Shown here piece by piece: positions 42,397-53,960 of a stretch of DNA of 64,000 nt. The DNA lies in assembly GCA_021793015.1 (NCBI GenBank), contig JAJYTO010000002.1, positions 1-64,000 of the forward strand, given 5' to 3'. The stretch comes from Bacillota bacterium (GTDB lineage Bacteria; Bacillota; Bacilli; Alicyclobacillales; SLC66). Within the stretch, counting starts at the first letter, position 1, and each line of letters begins with the position of its first letter. A program made the position numbers and the translations under genes. A model generated the notes under the pieces. The model searched no databases, was not told where the DNA came from, and saw nothing but the letters and a program-made list of their open reading frames with translations.

Positions 42397-42705
42397 GTGG
42401 CAAAACAGAAGATCCGCATTCGTCTGAAGGCGTATGACCATAAGCTCCTTGATCAGAGCGCCGAGAAGATTGTGGAGACAGCGAAACGTTCCGGCGCTGG
42501 TGTAGCGGGGCCGATCCCGCTGCCGACTGACAAGTCGATCATTACCATTTTGCGCTCACCGCACAAGTACAAAGACTCGCGCGAACAGTTTGAGATGCGT
42601 ACACATAAGCGCTTGATCGATATACTCAGCCCAACGCCGCAAACTGTAGATGCGTTGATGCGCCTGGATCTGCCGTCAGGCGTGGATATCGAGATCAAAC
42701 TCTAG
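42397..42705 (+). CDS. rpsJ: 30S ribosomal protein S10 (GTG start; track ORF begins 42178)
   Basis: [44 protein letters not shown]. Confidence 0.97.
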   Translation: MAKQKIRIRLKAYDHKLLDQSAEKIVETAKRSGAGVAGPIPLPTDKSIITILRSPHKYKDSREQFEMRTHKRLIDILSPTPQTVDALMRLDLPSGVDIEIKL

Positions 42706-42766
42706 AAGATAAGCTTTGATGCCGCTGCGCGGCACCAACAACCGGGAAGAAAAAGCGCCTGCGGCG

Positions 42767-42795
42767 TTTTTCAGGATAAGGCCAGGCAATGGGAG
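42767..42795. repeat. Possible family A fragment / AT-capped hairpin between rpsJ and rplC (A7)
   Basis: GAAAAAGCGCCTGCGGCGTTTTTCAGGATAAGGCC resembles the A-element segment preceding the long hairpin. Confidence 0.4.
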
Positions 42796-42802
42796 GTGTA
42801 GG

Positions 42803-43426
42803 ATGATGAAGGGCATTCTGGGACGCAAACTTGGCATGACGCAAGTGTTTCTTGAAGACGGGAATGTTGTTCCCGTGACTGTTGTGGAGGCTGGTCCATG
42901 TGTGGTTTTGCAGGTCAAGACTCCGCAGACGGACGGATACAGCAGCGTGCAACTGGGGTTTGCCGACATGAAGCGGCCGATCAAAGCGCTTGCCGGCCAC
43001 GCCGCCAAAGCCAACACGGTGGCCAAGCGCTACGTTCGGGAACTTCGTGGTCCGCTGGCTCAGGAATATACGGTGGGTCAAGAGGTGTTTGCCGATACTT
43101 TTCAAGACGGCGATGTCGTCGATGTTGTCGGCGTGTCCAAAGGCAAGGGAAACGCCGGTCCGGTAAAGCGGCATAATCAGTCGCGCGGCCCGATGGCGCA
43201 TGGTTCCAAGTATCACCGCGGCGTCGGTTCCCTCGGTTCGATCAACGCAAACCGCGTCTTCAAAGGGCAGACGATGGCTGGGCGCATGGGGCATGAACGT
43301 GTGACCGTACAGAACCTGCAAGTGGTGCGCGTGGACAGGGAACGCAATCTATTGCTTATCAAAGGCGCTGTTCCTGGACCAAGAAACTCATTTGTAACGG
43401 TGAAGTCGGCGGTTAAAAAACGGTGA
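42803..43426 (+). CDS. rplC: 50S ribosomal protein L3 (track ORF begins 42716)
   Basis: [32 protein letters not shown]. Confidence 0.96.
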   Translation: MMKGILGRKLGMTQVFLEDGNVVPVTVVEAGPCVVLQVKTPQTDGYSSVQLGFADMKRPIKALAGHAAKANTVAKRYVRELRGPLAQEYTVGQEVFADTFQDGDVVDVVGVSKGKGNAGPVKRHNQSRGPMAHGSKYHRGVGSLGSINANRVFKGQTMAGRMGHERVTVQNLQVVRVDRERNLLLIKGAVPGPRNSFVTVKSAVKKR

Positions 43427-43456
43427 TTTCAGATCGGGAAAGGAGGTTGCAACAGC

Positions 43457-44083
43457 ATGGCAAAAGTACCCGTTTATAATCTGCAGGGGGAGGCTGTCGG
43501 TGAGATCGAGTTGTCCGATTCCGTATGGAATACGGCAGTCAACCAACATGCGATGTTCGAGGCGGTGCAGAGCCAGCTCGCCTCGCGCCGCGCGGGGACG
43601 CACAAGGTGAAAGGCCGCTCGGAAGTTCGCGGCGGCGGACGCAAACCGTGGCGGCAAAAGGGAACTGGACGCGCGCGTCAGGGAAGCATCCGCTCTCCGC
43701 AGTGGGTTGGAGGGGGAACGGTTCACGGACCAACGCCGCGCAGTTACGCCTATGCCCTGCCGAAGAAGATCCGGCGGTTGGCGCTTCGCTCCGCCCTCAC
43801 GACTAAAGTGCATGACGGCCTGATTCTCGTGTTGGATCAATTGGCGGTCCAGGAGGCCAAGACCAAGGTTATGGCCGCCGCTCTGAGGGCGCTGGGCGTC
43901 TCTTCAAAGGCTCTGCTTGTGGACGCGGTCAAGGATGAGAATGTCTACCGTTCGCTGAGAAACATTCCCGGCATGTCCTACTCTGCGGCAGACGCCCTGA
44001 ACGTCTACGATTTGCTGGCGTATGAGCGTCTGGTCATCACTGCGGCCGGGGTTGCAAGAGTCGAGGAGGTGTTTGCGCAGTGA
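43457..44083 (+). CDS. rplD: 50S ribosomal protein L4
   Basis: [29 protein letters not shown]. Confidence 0.96.
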   Translation: MAKVPVYNLQGEAVGEIELSDSVWNTAVNQHAMFEAVQSQLASRRAGTHKVKGRSEVRGGGRKPWRQKGTGRARQGSIRSPQWVGGGTVHGPTPRSYAYALPKKIRRLALRSALTTKVHDGLILVLDQLAVQEAKTKVMAAALRALGVSSKALLVDAVKDENVYRSLRNIPGMSYSAADALNVYDLLAYERLVITAAGVARVEEVFAQ

Positions 44084-44373
44084 AGGACCCTCGCGATATC
44101 ATCAAGCGGCCTGTCATAACCGAAAAGGCGACGAAACAGATGGAGCAGTACGTGTACACCTTCGAAGTGGCGGGAGATGCCAACAAGATCGAGATTGCGG
44201 CGGCGGTCGAGTCCGTGTTTCCCGGAGCCAAGGTGGCGCGTGTCAACACGATGTGGGTGAAACCCAAGCGCAAGCGGTTTGGGCGTCATTACGGCTTTAC
44301 GTCCAAGTGGAAAAAGGCGCTGGTCAAGCTGACGGAAGATTCCCGGCAGCCGGAGTTCTTTGCGGGCGACTAA
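44080..44373 (+). CDS. rplW: 50S ribosomal protein L23
   Basis: [25 protein letters not shown]. Confidence 0.95.
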   Translation: MKDPRDIIKRPVITEKATKQMEQYVYTFEVAGDANKIEIAAAVESVFPGAKVARVNTMWVKPKRKRFGRHYGFTSKWKKALVKLTEDSRQPEFFAGD

Positions 44374-44400
44374 TGGTGAGTGGTAAAGGAGGGATATCCC

Positions 44401-45231
44401 TTGGCGATTAGAAAGTACAAACCGACTTCGCCTGGTCGGCGCTTCATGTCGGTGGCGGAGTTCGATGAGATTACGACGCAGACGCCGGAGAAGTCTCTGC
44501 TTGAGGCCCTGCCGAAGCGCGCTGGCCGCAACCATCAAGGTAAGATCACGACTCGGCATCGCGGCGGCGGTCATAAGCGGCAGTACAGAATTATCGATTT
44601 TAAACGCGACAAAGATGGCATACCAGGGCGTGTTGCCACGATCGAATATGACCCCAACCGCTCCGCCCGCATTGCGCTGATTCATTACGTGGATGGCGAG
44701 AAGCGCTATATTTTGGCGCCGGTCGGACTGAAGGTTGGCGACATGATCCATTCCGGTCCGGACGCGGATATCAAGCCGGGCAATGCGTTGCCGCTGTCCG
44801 CGATTCCTGTGGGCACGGTCGTGCACAACGTGGAGTTGAAGCCCGGCAAAGGCGGTCAGTTGGCGCGCGCGGCCGGGGCGGAGGCGCAGTTGCTGGCCAA
44901 GGATGGGAATTACGCTCAACTGCGGCTGTCGTCGGGCGAGGTTCGCATGGTTCGCAAGGAGTGTCGCGCGAGCGTTGGCCAGGTGGGCAACCTCGATCAC
45001 GAGAACATCAACCTGGGCAAGGCGGGCCGTTCCCGGTGGCTGGGCTTGCGGCCGACCGTACGCGGTGTGGTTATGAATCCGAATGACCATCCTCACGGCG
45101 GGGGCGAAGGGCGGGCGCCGATCGGCCGGAAATCGCCGATGTCACCCTGGGGCAAGCCCACGCTTGGCAAAAAGACGCGTAAGAAGCGCCATCAGACTGA
45201 CAAGTATATTGTGCGTCGCCGCAAGAAGTAA
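44401..45231 (+). CDS. rplB: 50S ribosomal protein L2 (TTG start; track ORF begins 44380)
   Basis: [40 protein letters not shown]. Confidence 0.97.
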   Translation: MAIRKYKPTSPGRRFMSVAEFDEITTQTPEKSLLEALPKRAGRNHQGKITTRHRGGGHKRQYRIIDFKRDKDGIPGRVATIEYDPNRSARIALIHYVDGEKRYILAPVGLKVGDMIHSGPDADIKPGNALPLSAIPVGTVVHNVELKPGKGGQLARAAGAEAQLLAKDGNYAQLRLSSGEVRMVRKECRASVGQVGNLDHENINLGKAGRSRWLGLRPTVRGVVMNPNDHPHGGGEGRAPIGRKSPMSPWGKPTLGKKTRKKRHQTDKYIVRRRKK

Positions 45232-45250
45232 GTGAAAGGAGGGCGCTCAT

Positions 45251-45532
45251 ATGGGACGTTCGCTGAAGAAAGGGCCGTTTGCCGATGACCATCTGTTAAA
45301 AAAGGTGGATCGCCTGAATACCGCCAATGAGAAGCGGGTCATCAAGACATGGTCGCGCAGATCGACGATTTTTCCGCAGTTTGTCGGCCATACGATTGCC
45401 GTGCATGATGGACGCAAACACGTGCCCGTGTATATTTCTGAAGACATGGTCGGGCACAAACTGGGCGAGTTCGCGCCGACGCGCACATTCAAGGGCCATG
45501 CGGGCGATGAGAGATCTTCGCGTTCGCGGTAA
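45251..45532 (+). CDS. rpsS: 30S ribosomal protein S19
   Basis: [48 protein letters not shown]. Confidence 0.97.
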   Translation: MGRSLKKGPFADDHLLKKVDRLNTANEKRVIKTWSRRSTIFPQFVGHTIAVHDGRKHVPVYISEDMVGHKLGEFAPTRTFKGHAGDERSSRSR

Positions 45533-45592
45533 GGGCCTTGGGGGCGTCGCTGAACGCCGCAGGAGCGAAGTGGCAAAGGGGGTAAGTCGGAA

Positions 45593-45925
45593 ATGGAAGC
45601 GACAGCAATCGCTAGGCACGTTCGCATCGCTCCACGCAAGGTTCGGCTGGTGGTCGACCTGATTCGCGGGAAGGCCGTTGGAGAAGCGATCGCCATACTG
45701 AAGAACACGCCCAAGGCGGGGTCGCCAGTGGTGGAAAAGGTCCTGCGTTCCGCGATCGCCAATGCGGAACACAACTACAGCATGGATGTGGAACGGCTGA
45801 TCGTGAGCAGGATTTTCGTGGATCAGGGAACGACCCTCAAGCGATTCCATCCGCGTTCGCAGGGCAGGGCGTTCAGTATCTTAAAACATTCGAGCCACGT
45901 CACTGTGGTCGTGACCGAAAAGTAG
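45593..45925 (+). CDS. rplV: 50S ribosomal protein L22
   Basis: [44 protein letters not shown]. Confidence 0.96.
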   Translation: MEATAIARHVRIAPRKVRLVVDLIRGKAVGEAIAILKNTPKAGSPVVEKVLRSAIANAEHNYSMDVERLIVSRIFVDQGTTLKRFHPRSQGRAFSILKHSSHVTVVVTEK

Positions 45926-45940
45926 GGAGGGATTCGCCGC

Positions 45941-46594
45941 ATGGGTCAAAAGGTTCACCCCGTTGGCATGCGTATTGGCATCATCAGGGATTGGGAGTCA
46001 AAGTGGTATGCAGGCAAGAAGGAGTATAAGGGGCTGCTGCACGAGGATCTTCGCGTTCGTGCGTTTGTGCTGAAACGTCTGAAGGATTCCGCCGTGTCGC
46101 GGGTGATCATTGAGCGGGCGGCAAATCGCATCAACGTGACGGTCTACACGGCTAAACCAGGCATGGTCATTGGCAAAGGCGGCACCGAAGTCGATACGCT
46201 GCGCAATCAACTCACGGAGTTGACAGGCAAGCGGGTGCACATCAACATCAACGAGATCAAGGCGGCTGATCTGGACGCCAAACTGGTGGCTGACAACATC
46301 GCGCAGCAACTGGAACGTCGCGTGGCCTTCCGGCGCGCGATGCGGCAGGCCATTCAGCGCACTTTGCGGGCAGGGGCCAAGGGAATCAAGGTGCAGGTCT
46401 CGGGCCGGCTCGGCGGGGCCGACATCGCACGCACCGAGGGGTATTCGGAAGGCACGGTGCCGCTTCACACGCTGCGGGCGGATATCGACTACGCATTGAC
46501 GGAAGCGCATACCACATATGGACGGATTGGCGTCAAAGTCTGGATCTATCGCGGTGAGATTTTGCCGGCGCGGACGAAGAAGGACGCCGAATAG
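45941..46594 (+). CDS. rpsC: 30S ribosomal protein S3
   Basis: [36 protein letters not shown]. Confidence 0.97.
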   Translation: MGQKVHPVGMRIGIIRDWESKWYAGKKEYKGLLHEDLRVRAFVLKRLKDSAVSRVIIERAANRINVTVYTAKPGMVIGKGGTEVDTLRNQLTELTGKRVHININEIKAADLDAKLVADNIAQQLERRVAFRRAMRQAIQRTLRAGAKGIKVQVSGRLGGADIARTEGYSEGTVPLHTLRADIDYALTEAHTTYGRIGVKVWIYRGEILPARTKKDAE

Positions 46595-46599
46595 ACTTC

Positions 46600-46740
46600 C
46601 AGGGCGCCTGCGGCGATTCTCGGGCTTGGACGGCTCATGCATGCCGATGCAGCGAGTATTAGCGGCCGTCAGGCCGCGGCTGTCTGAGCGGCAGCGGCAT
46701 GCATGAGCCGTCCGGCGGGCACAGACCAGCGATTTTCTGA
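46600..46740 (+). repeat. Family A structured repeat with re-evolved stem (A4), between rpsC and rplP
   Basis: Perfect 19-bp arms GGACGGCTCATGCATGCCG (46628-46646) / CGGCATGCATGAGCCGTCC (46695-46713); loop retains GCGAGTATTAGCG...TGTCTGAGC and tail CCGGCGGGCACAGACCAGCGATTTTC. Confidence 0.8.
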
Positions 46741-46758
46741 ATAGGGAGGTAACAAACC

Positions 46759-47193
46759 ATGTTGATGCCGAAACGCGTATTGCACCGCAAAGAGCATCGC
46801 GGGCGCATGAAAGGCATGAGCAAGGGCGGCAACGAGGTGACATTCGGGGAATTTGGGCTGCAGGCGCTGGAGCCGGCCTGGATCACGAACCGGCAAATAG
46901 AGGCTGCCCGTATTGCGATGACGCGCTACATTCGCCGCGGCGGCAAGGTATGGATCAAGATTTTCCCGAGCAAGCCTGTGACTGCCAAGCCTGCCGAAAC
47001 GCGGATGGGGAGCGGGAAGGGGTCGCCGGAAAAATGGGTGGCGGTCGTCAAACCTGGACGCATCCTGTTTGAACTCGCCGGAGTTCCGGAAGAGGTGGCC
47101 CGCGAAGCGCTGCGCCTCGCTGCGCATAAACTGCCGATCAAGACCAGATTTGTGTTCCGTGAAGATGCAGGGGGTGAGCTCGATGAAAGTTAA
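46759..47193 (+). CDS. rplP: 50S ribosomal protein L16
   Basis: [43 protein letters not shown]. Confidence 0.97.
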   Translation: MLMPKRVLHRKEHRGRMKGMSKGGNEVTFGEFGLQALEPAWITNRQIEAARIAMTRYIRRGGKVWIKIFPSKPVTAKPAETRMGSGKGSPEKWVAVVKPGRILFELAGVPEEVAREALRLAAHKLPIKTRFVFREDAGGELDES

Positions 47194-47380
47194 AGACCTC
47201 CGCAGCAAGACCGATGTTGAGTTGTTGCAGGAGATCGGTTCTCTGAAGGAAGAGCTTTTCAACCTGCGTTTTCAGTTGGCCACCGGACAATGCGAGAATC
47301 CCATGCGAGTCAGGGAGGTCCGCAAGCAGATCGCTCGGGCCAAAACCATCATCCGCGAGCGTGAACTCGGCATCGGCTGA
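47183..47380 (+). CDS. rpmC: 50S ribosomal protein L29 (track ORF begins 47069)
   Basis: [36 protein letters not shown]. Confidence 0.95.
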   Translation: MKVKDLRSKTDVELLQEIGSLKEELFNLRFQLATGQCENPMRVREVRKQIARAKTIIRERELGIG

Positions 47381-47406
47381 GCGCGGCAGAAAGGAGAGGC
47401 AGAGGT

Positions 47407-47673
47407 ATGAGTCAGGACCGTAATGACCGCAAGATGCGTCAGGGCACTGTGGTCAGCGACAAAATGCAGAAGACGATCGTGGTCGCGGTGGAAACGACAA
47501 AACCGCATCCGCTGTATGGCAAGCGCGTCAGACACACGAACAGGTTCAAAGCCCATGATGAGATGAATGAGGCCCGCGTGGGAGACATCGTAAAGATTAT
47601 GGAGACCCGTCCACTCAGCAGGGACAAGCGCTGGCGGTTGATCGAGATCGTGAAGCGCGCGGAGATTCTTTGA
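47407..47673 (+). CDS. rpsQ: 30S ribosomal protein S17
   Basis: [41 protein letters not shown]. Confidence 0.96.
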   Translation: MSQDRNDRKMRQGTVVSDKMQKTIVVAVETTKPHPLYGKRVRHTNRFKAHDEMNEARVGDIVKIMETRPLSRDKRWRLIEIVKRAEIL

Positions 47674-47719
47674 CGCGGCGCAAGACATCGCGGGCGCCGG
47701 ATGAAAGGAGGCAATTGCC

Positions 47720-48088
47720 GTGATTCAACCGCAAACTCGACTGGCGGTAGCCGATAACTCGGGCGCCAAAGAAATCATGTGTTTTCGCGTTCTTGGGGGT
47801 TCGAATCGTCGCACGGGCAATATCGGAGACATCATCGTCGCCTCTGTCAAGAGCGCAACACCAGGAGGCGTTGTCAAGAAAGGCGATGTGGTGAAGGCTG
47901 TTATCGTCCGCACACGGCGCGGGATGCGCCGCAACGACGGTTCCTATATTCGCTTCGACGAAAACGCGGCCGTCATTATCCGTGACGACAAGAGCCCGCG
48001 CGGAACGCGTATCTTTGGGCCGGTGGCGCGGGAGCTTCGCGATCGGGAGTTCATGAAGATCATCTCTCTCGCTCCGGAGGTACTGTGA
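47720..48088 (+). CDS. rplN: 50S ribosomal protein L14
   Basis: [28 protein letters not shown]. Confidence 0.97.
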   Translation: MIQPQTRLAVADNSGAKEIMCFRVLGGSNRRTGNIGDIIVASVKSATPGGVVKKGDVVKAVIVRTRRGMRRNDGSYIRFDENAAVIIRDDKSPRGTRIFGPVARELRDREFMKIISLAPEVL

Positions 48089-48103
48089 AAAGGGGGCGCT
48101 TTT

Positions 48104-48433
48104 ATGACGCAGCCGAAGGTTAGGATCAAGAAGGGCGACCGGGTTGTCGTGATCGCCGGCAAGGATCGCGACAAGAAGGGCAAGGTGCTGGCGGTCTATC
48201 CCCGCGAGAACCGATTGGTGGTCGAAGGTGTGAACATCGTCAAGCGGCACACCAAGCCGAGCATGTCGGCGCCGGACGGCGGGATCCTGGAACGCGAGGC
48301 GCCGATCCATGTGTCGAATGTGGCGCATGTCGACCCCAAGACCGGCGGGCCCACGCGGGTGGGATACAGGGTGTTGGCGGATGGAACCAAGGTGCGGTTT
48401 GCGAAAAAGTCTGGCGAAGTGATCGACAAGTAG
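48104..48433 (+). CDS. rplX: 50S ribosomal protein L24
   Basis: [46 protein letters not shown]. Confidence 0.96.
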   Translation: MTQPKVRIKKGDRVVVIAGKDRDKKGKVLAVYPRENRLVVEGVNIVKRHTKPSMSAPDGGILEREAPIHVSNVAHVDPKTGGPTRVGYRVLADGTKVRFAKKSGEVIDK

Positions 48434-48458
48434 CCAGGCCGGAAGAGAGGCGTTCGAG

Positions 48459-49001
48459 ATGGCAAGACTGAGGGACCATTATCAGAGCAACGTTGTGGGC
48501 AGCATGGTGCAAAAATTTAGCTATCGCAGCGTGATGCAGGTTCCGCGCGTAGAAAAGGTCGTCATCAACATGGGGGTTGGCGAAGCCGCCCAAAACGAGA
48601 AGGTGCTGGACAACGCGGTCGGCGATCTGACTCTGATCGCAGGGCAGAAGCCGGTGGTGACGCGCGCCAAGAAGTCGATCGCCGGGTTCAAGCTGCGCGA
48701 GGGGCAAAAGATTGGCGTGAAGGTAACGCTGCGCGGCGAACGCATGTTCCACTTCCTTGACAAATTGTTCAACATCGCGTTGCCCCGCGTTCGCGACTTT
48801 CGCGGCGTCTCGCCCAAGTCGTTTGACGGGCGCGGCAACTACACTCTTGGACTGCGCGAACAATTGATCTTTCCGGAGATCGACTATGATCGCATCGACA
48901 AGGTGCGCGGCATGGATGTCGTGATCGTGACGACTGCCAAGACGGATGAAGAGGCGCGGGCTCTCCTGACCGAATTGGGGATGCCATTCCGCCAATCCTA
49001 G
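48459..49001 (+). CDS. rplE: 50S ribosomal protein L5
   Basis: [39 protein letters not shown]. Confidence 0.97.
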   Translation: MARLRDHYQSNVVGSMVQKFSYRSVMQVPRVEKVVINMGVGEAAQNEKVLDNAVGDLTLIAGQKPVVTRAKKSIAGFKLREGQKIGVKVTLRGERMFHFLDKLFNIALPRVRDFRGVSPKSFDGRGNYTLGLREQLIFPEIDYDRIDKVRGMDVVIVTTAKTDEEARALLTELGMPFRQS

Positions 49002-49018
49002 GGCAAGGGGGTAGAATC

Positions 49019-49204
49019 GTGGCCAAAAAATCAATGATCATCAAGGCTCAGAGGGCGCCGAAGTTCAGTACGCGCGCCTACACCCGCTGCACCCGCTGCG
49101 GGCGGCCGCACTCAGTGCTTCGCAAGTTTGGCATTTGCCGGATCTGTTTTCGTGAACTGGCCCATCAAGGCCAGCTGCCTGGCATAACCAAGGCCAGCTG
49201 GTAG
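49019..49204 (+). CDS. rpsZ: 30S ribosomal protein S14 type Z (zinc-binding)
   Basis: [42 protein letters not shown]. Confidence 0.96.
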   Translation: MAKKSMIIKAQRAPKFSTRAYTRCTRCGRPHSVLRKFGICRICFRELAHQGQLPGITKASW

Positions 49205-49230
49205 CGGAGAAGAAAGGAGGTTGTACGGCC

Positions 49231-49629
49231 ATGGTGATGACGGATCCAATTGCGGATATGCTAACCCGCATTCGCAACGGCAACATGGTTGGCCACGAAA
49301 AGGTCGACATCCCGGGCTCAGGAATCAAGCGGGCGATTGCTGATATTTTAAAGGCTGAGGGCTATATTCGCGACGCTGAGTTCATCCGTGACAACAAGCA
49401 GGGCACCATTCGCGTGCATTTAAAATATGGTCCCAACAGCCAGAGGGTCATTACCGGACTCAAGCGCATCAGCAAGCCGGGGTTGCGCGTGTACGCCGGA
49501 GCGGAGGAATTGCCGCGCGTTTTGGGCGGCCTTGGAATCGCCATCGTATCGACTTCGCGAGGCATTATGACCGACAAACAGGCGCGTCAGGACAAGGTCG
49601 GCGGAGAAGTGCTCTGTTACGTGTGGTAG
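49231..49629 (+). CDS. rpsH: 30S ribosomal protein S8
   Basis: [46 protein letters not shown]. Confidence 0.97.
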   Translation: MVMTDPIADMLTRIRNGNMVGHEKVDIPGSGIKRAIADILKAEGYIRDAEFIRDNKQGTIRVHLKYGPNSQRVITGLKRISKPGLRVYAGAEELPRVLGGLGIAIVSTSRGIMTDKQARQDKVGGEVLCYVW

Positions 49630-49673
49630 TGGAACGGCAGGAGTGCATGTCCTGCAGGTGAGGAGGTGTCGAA

Positions 49674-50213
49674 ATGTCCCGTATAGGAAGAAAGCCAATA
49701 GCGATTCCCGCTGGCGTTGATGTGTCGTTGGAGGGTCGCGTGGTGACTGTCAAGGGCCCAAAAGGCACGCTGACTCGCGAGGTGCATCCGGATATGGTCG
49801 TGCGGATCGAAGGCGGCGAGGTGCTTGTGGAACGTCCTTCCGACTCGAAGCAGCACAGAAGCCTTCACGGCACGACCCGCAGCGTGGTGTTCAATATGGT
49901 GGAGGGCGTGACCAACGGGTATCAGAAAGTGCTTGAACTGGTGGGCGTCGGATACCGCGCCGCCAAGTCAGGGAACAAGGTGACGCTGTCGCTCGGTTTC
50001 TCCCATCCCGTGGAAGTGACGCCGGCGGATGGACTGGAGATCGATGTGCCGGCCAACAACCGCCTGATCATCAAAGGGATCGACAAGGAAAAGGTCGGCC
50101 TGTTCGCAGCCAATATTCGCGATCTGCGCAAACCCGAGCCGTACAAGGGCAAAGGCATTCGCTATGAGAAGGAAGTCGTTCGCCGTAAAGTTGGGAAGAC
50201 TGGCAAGAAGTAA
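49674..50213 (+). CDS. rplF: 50S ribosomal protein L6
   Basis: [42 protein letters not shown]. Confidence 0.97.
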   Translation: MSRIGRKPIAIPAGVDVSLEGRVVTVKGPKGTLTREVHPDMVVRIEGGEVLVERPSDSKQHRSLHGTTRSVVFNMVEGVTNGYQKVLELVGVGYRAAKSGNKVTLSLGFSHPVEVTPADGLEIDVPANNRLIIKGIDKEKVGLFAANIRDLRKPEPYKGKGIRYEKEVVRRKVGKTGKK

Positions 50214-50266
50214 GGATCGGGTCTGCATGGTGGACCAACTTGGACATACAGTAGGAGTGTGAGACT

Positions 50267-50635
50267 GTGATTACAAAACCGGACAAACAAGCGGTGCGCA
50301 CCCGGCGGCATGCCCGGATTCGCCGCCAGTTGAGCGGCACCGCCAGCCGTCCGCGTCTGAACGTGTTTCGTTCTGGCAACCACATCTACGCGCAGGTTGT
50401 GGATGATGGCGCCGCGCGAACGATCGTGTCGGCGTCGACTGTGGAAAAGGATATCCGAGCCGGGATCGGACGCGGCAACACGGTTGCGGCGGCGCAGGCG
50501 ATCGGCAAACTGGTGGCGGAGCGCGCGGTCGCTGCCGGAATCACGGCTGTGGTGTTTGACCGCGGCGGGTATTTGTACCACGGCCGCATTCAGGCCCTGG
50601 CGGACGCTGCCCGTGAGGCGGGTCTCGTGTTTTAA
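50267..50635 (+). CDS. rplR: 50S ribosomal protein L18
   Basis: [55 protein letters not shown]. Confidence 0.96.
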   Translation: MITKPDKQAVRTRRHARIRRQLSGTASRPRLNVFRSGNHIYAQVVDDGAARTIVSASTVEKDIRAGIGRGNTVAAAQAIGKLVAERAVAAGITAVVFDRGGYLYHGRIQALADAAREAGLVF

Positions 50636-50662
50636 ATACTCGGCAAGGGAGGGAAATCGTTC

Positions 50663-51160
50663 GTGCGTATAGAAGCATCCAGTCTGGATCTCTCCGAAAA
50701 GGTTGTCTCAATCAATCGGGTCGCCAAGGTTGTCAAGGGCGGCCGCAGGTTCAGTTTTAGCGCGCTTGTCGTCGTGGGAGACGGCCATGGAAATGTGGGG
50801 GCCGGTCTCGGCAAGGCTGCCGAAGTGCAGGAAGCGGTTCGCAAGGGCGTCGCAGACGCGAAGAAAAATCTGATCAATGTCGCCTTGAAAGGCACAACGG
50901 TGCCCCATGAAACAATTGGCCGTTTTGGCGCGGGCAGGGTTCTCATCAAACCGGCGCGCGAAGGGACCGGAGTTATCGCCGGCGGGCCCGTGCGGGCCGT
51001 GCTTGAACTTGCCGGCATCAAGGATATCGTGACAAAGTCGCTCGGTTCTTCAAACTCGATCAATATGGTTCACGCGACCCTGCAGGGTCTATCCTCCATC
51101 AAACGGCCGGAGGATGTGGCCAAGTTGCGCGGGAAAACGGTCGAAGAATTGTACGGCTAG
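50663..51160 (+). CDS. rpsE: 30S ribosomal protein S5
   Basis: [31 protein letters not shown]. Confidence 0.97.
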   Translation: MRIEASSLDLSEKVVSINRVAKVVKGGRRFSFSALVVVGDGHGNVGAGLGKAAEVQEAVRKGVADAKKNLINVALKGTTVPHETIGRFGAGRVLIKPAREGTGVIAGGPVRAVLELAGIKDIVTKSLGSSNSINMVHATLQGLSSIKRPEDVAKLRGKTVEELYG

Positions 51161-51169
51161 ACATCTCTA

Positions 51170-51310
51170 TGCGGCTCCGGCGTTTTTCAGGGATGCCAAG
51201 CCGACTTGGGGAGGAGTCATGTATTGCGCCCGTCGCGAGTTTGGTGACAGCGGTGGACTTCGCAGGGGCACAATACATGACTCCGACCGGCAGGGACTAT
51301 GTTTCAGGAC
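51170..51310 (+). repeat. Family A structured repeat (A5), between rpsE and rpmD
   Basis: Arms GGAGTCATGTATTGCGCCC (51213-51231) / GGGCACAATACATGACTCC (51266-51284); loop GTCGCGAGTTTGGTGACAGCGGTGG. Confidence 0.85.
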
Positions 51311-51326
51311 AGGAGGTCGAACGGCA

Positions 51327-51512
51327 ATGGCACAATTGCAGATCAAGCTGGTCCGGAGTCTGATCGGCCGCACGGAGGTGCAGCGCGCCACAGTGCAATC
51401 GCTGGGACTGCGCAAACTGAACCAAACGGTCACGCGTGACGATAACCCGGGACTTCGCGGCATGTTGGACAAAGTGGCCCACATGGTGCAGGTGACTGAG
51501 ATCGACGCCTAG
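51327..51512 (+). CDS. rpmD: 50S ribosomal protein L30 (track ORF begins 51114)
   Basis: [56 protein letters not shown]. Confidence 0.95.
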   Translation: MAQLQIKLVRSLIGRTEVQRATVQSLGLRKLNQTVTRDDNPGLRGMLDKVAHMVQVTEIDA

Positions 51513-51530
51513 AGTGGTCTTGGAGGGATA

Positions 51531-51977
51531 ATGATGAAATTGCATGAATTGACGCCCGCTCCTGGATCGCGGCAGACGCGCAAGCGACTCGGTCGAGGGA
51601 TCGGTTCGGGTATGGGCAAGACGTCTGGCCGCGGGCACAAGGGCCAGTGGGCCCGCACGGGCGGAGGGGTGCGTCCAGGCTTTGAGGGCGGGCAGACGCC
51701 GCTGTTTCGCCGTCTGCCAAAACGCGGGTTTACAAACGCCCCGTTTAAAAAAGAGTGGAGTATTGTCAACCTCAAGGACCTGGGGCGATTTGCAGCGGGA
51801 ACTGTCGTCACACCCGAAGTCCTGGAAGATGCGGGTATCGTCAAGGCTGTGCGCGACGGCGTCAAGATCCTGGCGTTGGGAGAGCTGAGCGCGGCGCTGA
51901 CCGTTCGCGCGCACGCGTTCTCAGGCGCCGCCAAAGAGAAGATTGAGACGGCCGGCGGCTCGGCAGAGGTGATCTAA
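51531..51977 (+). CDS. rplO: 50S ribosomal protein L15
   Basis: [38 protein letters not shown]. Confidence 0.96.
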   Translation: MMKLHELTPAPGSRQTRKRLGRGIGSGMGKTSGRGHKGQWARTGGGVRPGFEGGQTPLFRRLPKRGFTNAPFKKEWSIVNLKDLGRFAAGTVVTPEVLEDAGIVKAVRDGVKILALGELSAALTVRAHAFSGAAKEKIETAGGSAEVI

Positions 51978-53276
51978 ATGTGGCAAAGCCTCGGACGGCT
52001 GTGGCGAGCTAAGGATCTGCGCAAGCGCCTGCTCATCACGTTGATGATTCTGGCGGTGTACCGCATTGGCGCCGTGATTCCCGTACCGGGCGTCAACGCT
52101 TCCATGCTGCAGTCGATTGCGGCCAAGAGTCCCGTGGTGGGATTGCTGAACACATTTTCCGGCGGCGCGCTCTTCAACTTCTCGATTTTCTCGATGAGCA
52201 TTTACCCGTATGTGACAGCTTCGATTATCGTGCAGCTGCTGCAAATGGGAGTCATCCAGCAATGGGAGGATTGGTCGAAAGAGGGCGAGACGGGCCGCGC
52301 GAAACTCAACCAATGGACGCGCTATCTGACGATCTTTCTGGGTCTGGTGCAATCCACAGCCCTGACTTACTCGTTCAGCCGCGAACTGGGGCCGGGCTTC
52401 ATTCTGGATCCGAGCATCTGGACCTTCATCCTGATCGCGCTCACCCTGACGGCGGGAACCACATTTCTGATGTGGCTTGGCGAGCAGATTACCGACAAGG
52501 GCGTTGGCAACGGGATTTCGATCATCATCTTCCTGAGCATTCTCTCGCGGTTGGAAGTCGTGATCCCGCAAATCTACACCAACTGGTTTTACGCCCATCA
52601 GGGGCAGTTGTTCCTGAATATCGTAAAGGTGTTGGCTGTTCTGGCCGGGCTGCTTATTCTGGTGGTCTTTGTGATTTTCGTGCAGCAGGGCGTGCGCCGT
52701 ATACCCGTGCAGTATTCGCAAAAACAGGTGGGGCAGAAAGTATACAGCGGCCAAAGCACGTTCCTGCCGTTCAAGGTCAATGCCGCGGGCGTCATCCCGG
52801 TCATCTTTGCGACCTCGCTGCTGTTTTTTCCGACGATCGTCGCACAGTTCTTTCCGGGCAACCGGGTAGGACAGTGGTTCCTCAACACGTTCAGTCCGAC
52901 GTCCACATTCTTTATCGTGGCGGAAATGGCGCTCATCATCGGATTCACGTTTTTCTACACATTTGTTCAGATCAATCCCAGTCAGTTGGCTGAGCAGATG
53001 GAGAAGAACGCCGGCTATATCGTCGGGATTCGACCCGGCAAACCGACTGAAGAGTACCTCATCTGGGTACTGAACCGGATTGCGTTGGTTGGCGGTCTGT
53101 TCCTTGCCGTGGTTTCTGCGGTGCCCTACCTGTTCATGGGCGTCACGGGACTTACAGGAGTGGCGTTTTATTTTGGCGGGACGTCAATCCTGATCGTGAT
53201 CGGCGTGGCGCTTGACACGGTGCGCCAGTTGGAGGGGCAAGTCCTGCAGCGGAACTACAAAGGCTTTATTCGCTAG
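51978..53276 (+). CDS. secY: Preprotein translocase subunit SecY
   Basis: LRKRLLITLMILAVYRIGAVIPVPGVN, multiple TM segments, GNGISIIIF. Confidence 0.97.
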   Translation: MWQSLGRLWRAKDLRKRLLITLMILAVYRIGAVIPVPGVNASMLQSIAAKSPVVGLLNTFSGGALFNFSIFSMSIYPYVTASIIVQLLQMGVIQQWEDWSKEGETGRAKLNQWTRYLTIFLGLVQSTALTYSFSRELGPGFILDPSIWTFILIALTLTAGTTFLMWLGEQITDKGVGNGISIIIFLSILSRLEVVIPQIYTNWFYAHQGQLFLNIVKVLAVLAGLLILVVFVIFVQQGVRRIPVQYSQKQVGQKVYSGQSTFLPFKVNAAGVIPVIFATSLLFFPTIVAQFFPGNRVGQWFLNTFSPTSTFFIVAEMALIIGFTFFYTFVQINPSQLAEQMEKNAGYIVGIRPGKPTEEYLIWVLNRIALVGGLFLAVVSAVPYLFMGVTGLTGVAFYFGGTSILIVIGVALDTVRQLEGQVLQRNYKGFIR

Positions 53277-53306
53277 GGACGCAACCCAAGAAGGGAATGT
53301 ATCGGT

Positions 53307-53960
53307 ATGCAAGTCGTCTTTCTGGGTCTGCCGGGCGCTGGGAAAGGCACACAGGCAGTCAGCATCACTGAGGAGTTCCATATTCCGCATATTGCCACAG
53401 GCGATATGTTTCGTGAAGCCAAAGCCGCGAAGACGCCGCTTGGCAAGGAAGTGCAGGAGTATCTCGACAAAGGGTTGCTGGTGCCGGACGAACTGACGAT
53501 TCGCCTTGTCCGCGAGCGTCTCGGGCAAGCGGACGCCAGGCATGGTTTTCTGCTTGACGGCTTCCCGAGAACCCTGCCCCAGGCGCAGGCGCTGGACGGC
53601 ATGCTCGCGGAGGAAGGCTTGGGCCTGACGCATGTGCTCTATCTTCTGGTGAGCGAGACGGAACTTCTGCAGAGGCTGACCGGCCGCCGCGTGTGTCCGG
53701 ATTGCGGCGCGAGTTATCATGCGGCTTTCCATCCGCCCCGCAGCGCCGGCGTCTGTGATCGCTGTGGAGGCGCGCTGATCCAGAGGGCGGACGACAGGCC
53801 GGAAGCCGTATCGGTGCGGCTGCGGGAAAATCTGGAGCGCACGAGAATGCTTTCCGAGTTCTATGAGAAGCGCGGACTGTTGGCAACCATTGACGGTGAA
53901 CGTCCCATAGGACACGTGTATGATGAGATACGACAGGCGTTGCGGGGCGACCATTCATGA
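53307..53960 (+). CDS. adk: Adenylate kinase (Cys4-type lid)
   Basis: [37 protein letters not shown]...[14 protein letters not shown]. Confidence 0.96.
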   Translation: MQVVFLGLPGAGKGTQAVSITEEFHIPHIATGDMFREAKAAKTPLGKEVQEYLDKGLLVPDELTIRLVRERLGQADARHGFLLDGFPRTLPQAQALDGMLAEEGLGLTHVLYLLVSETELLQRLTGRRVCPDCGASYHAAFHPPRSAGVCDRCGGALIQRADDRPEAVSVRLRENLERTRMLSEFYEKRGLLATIDGERPIGHVYDEIRQALRGDHS

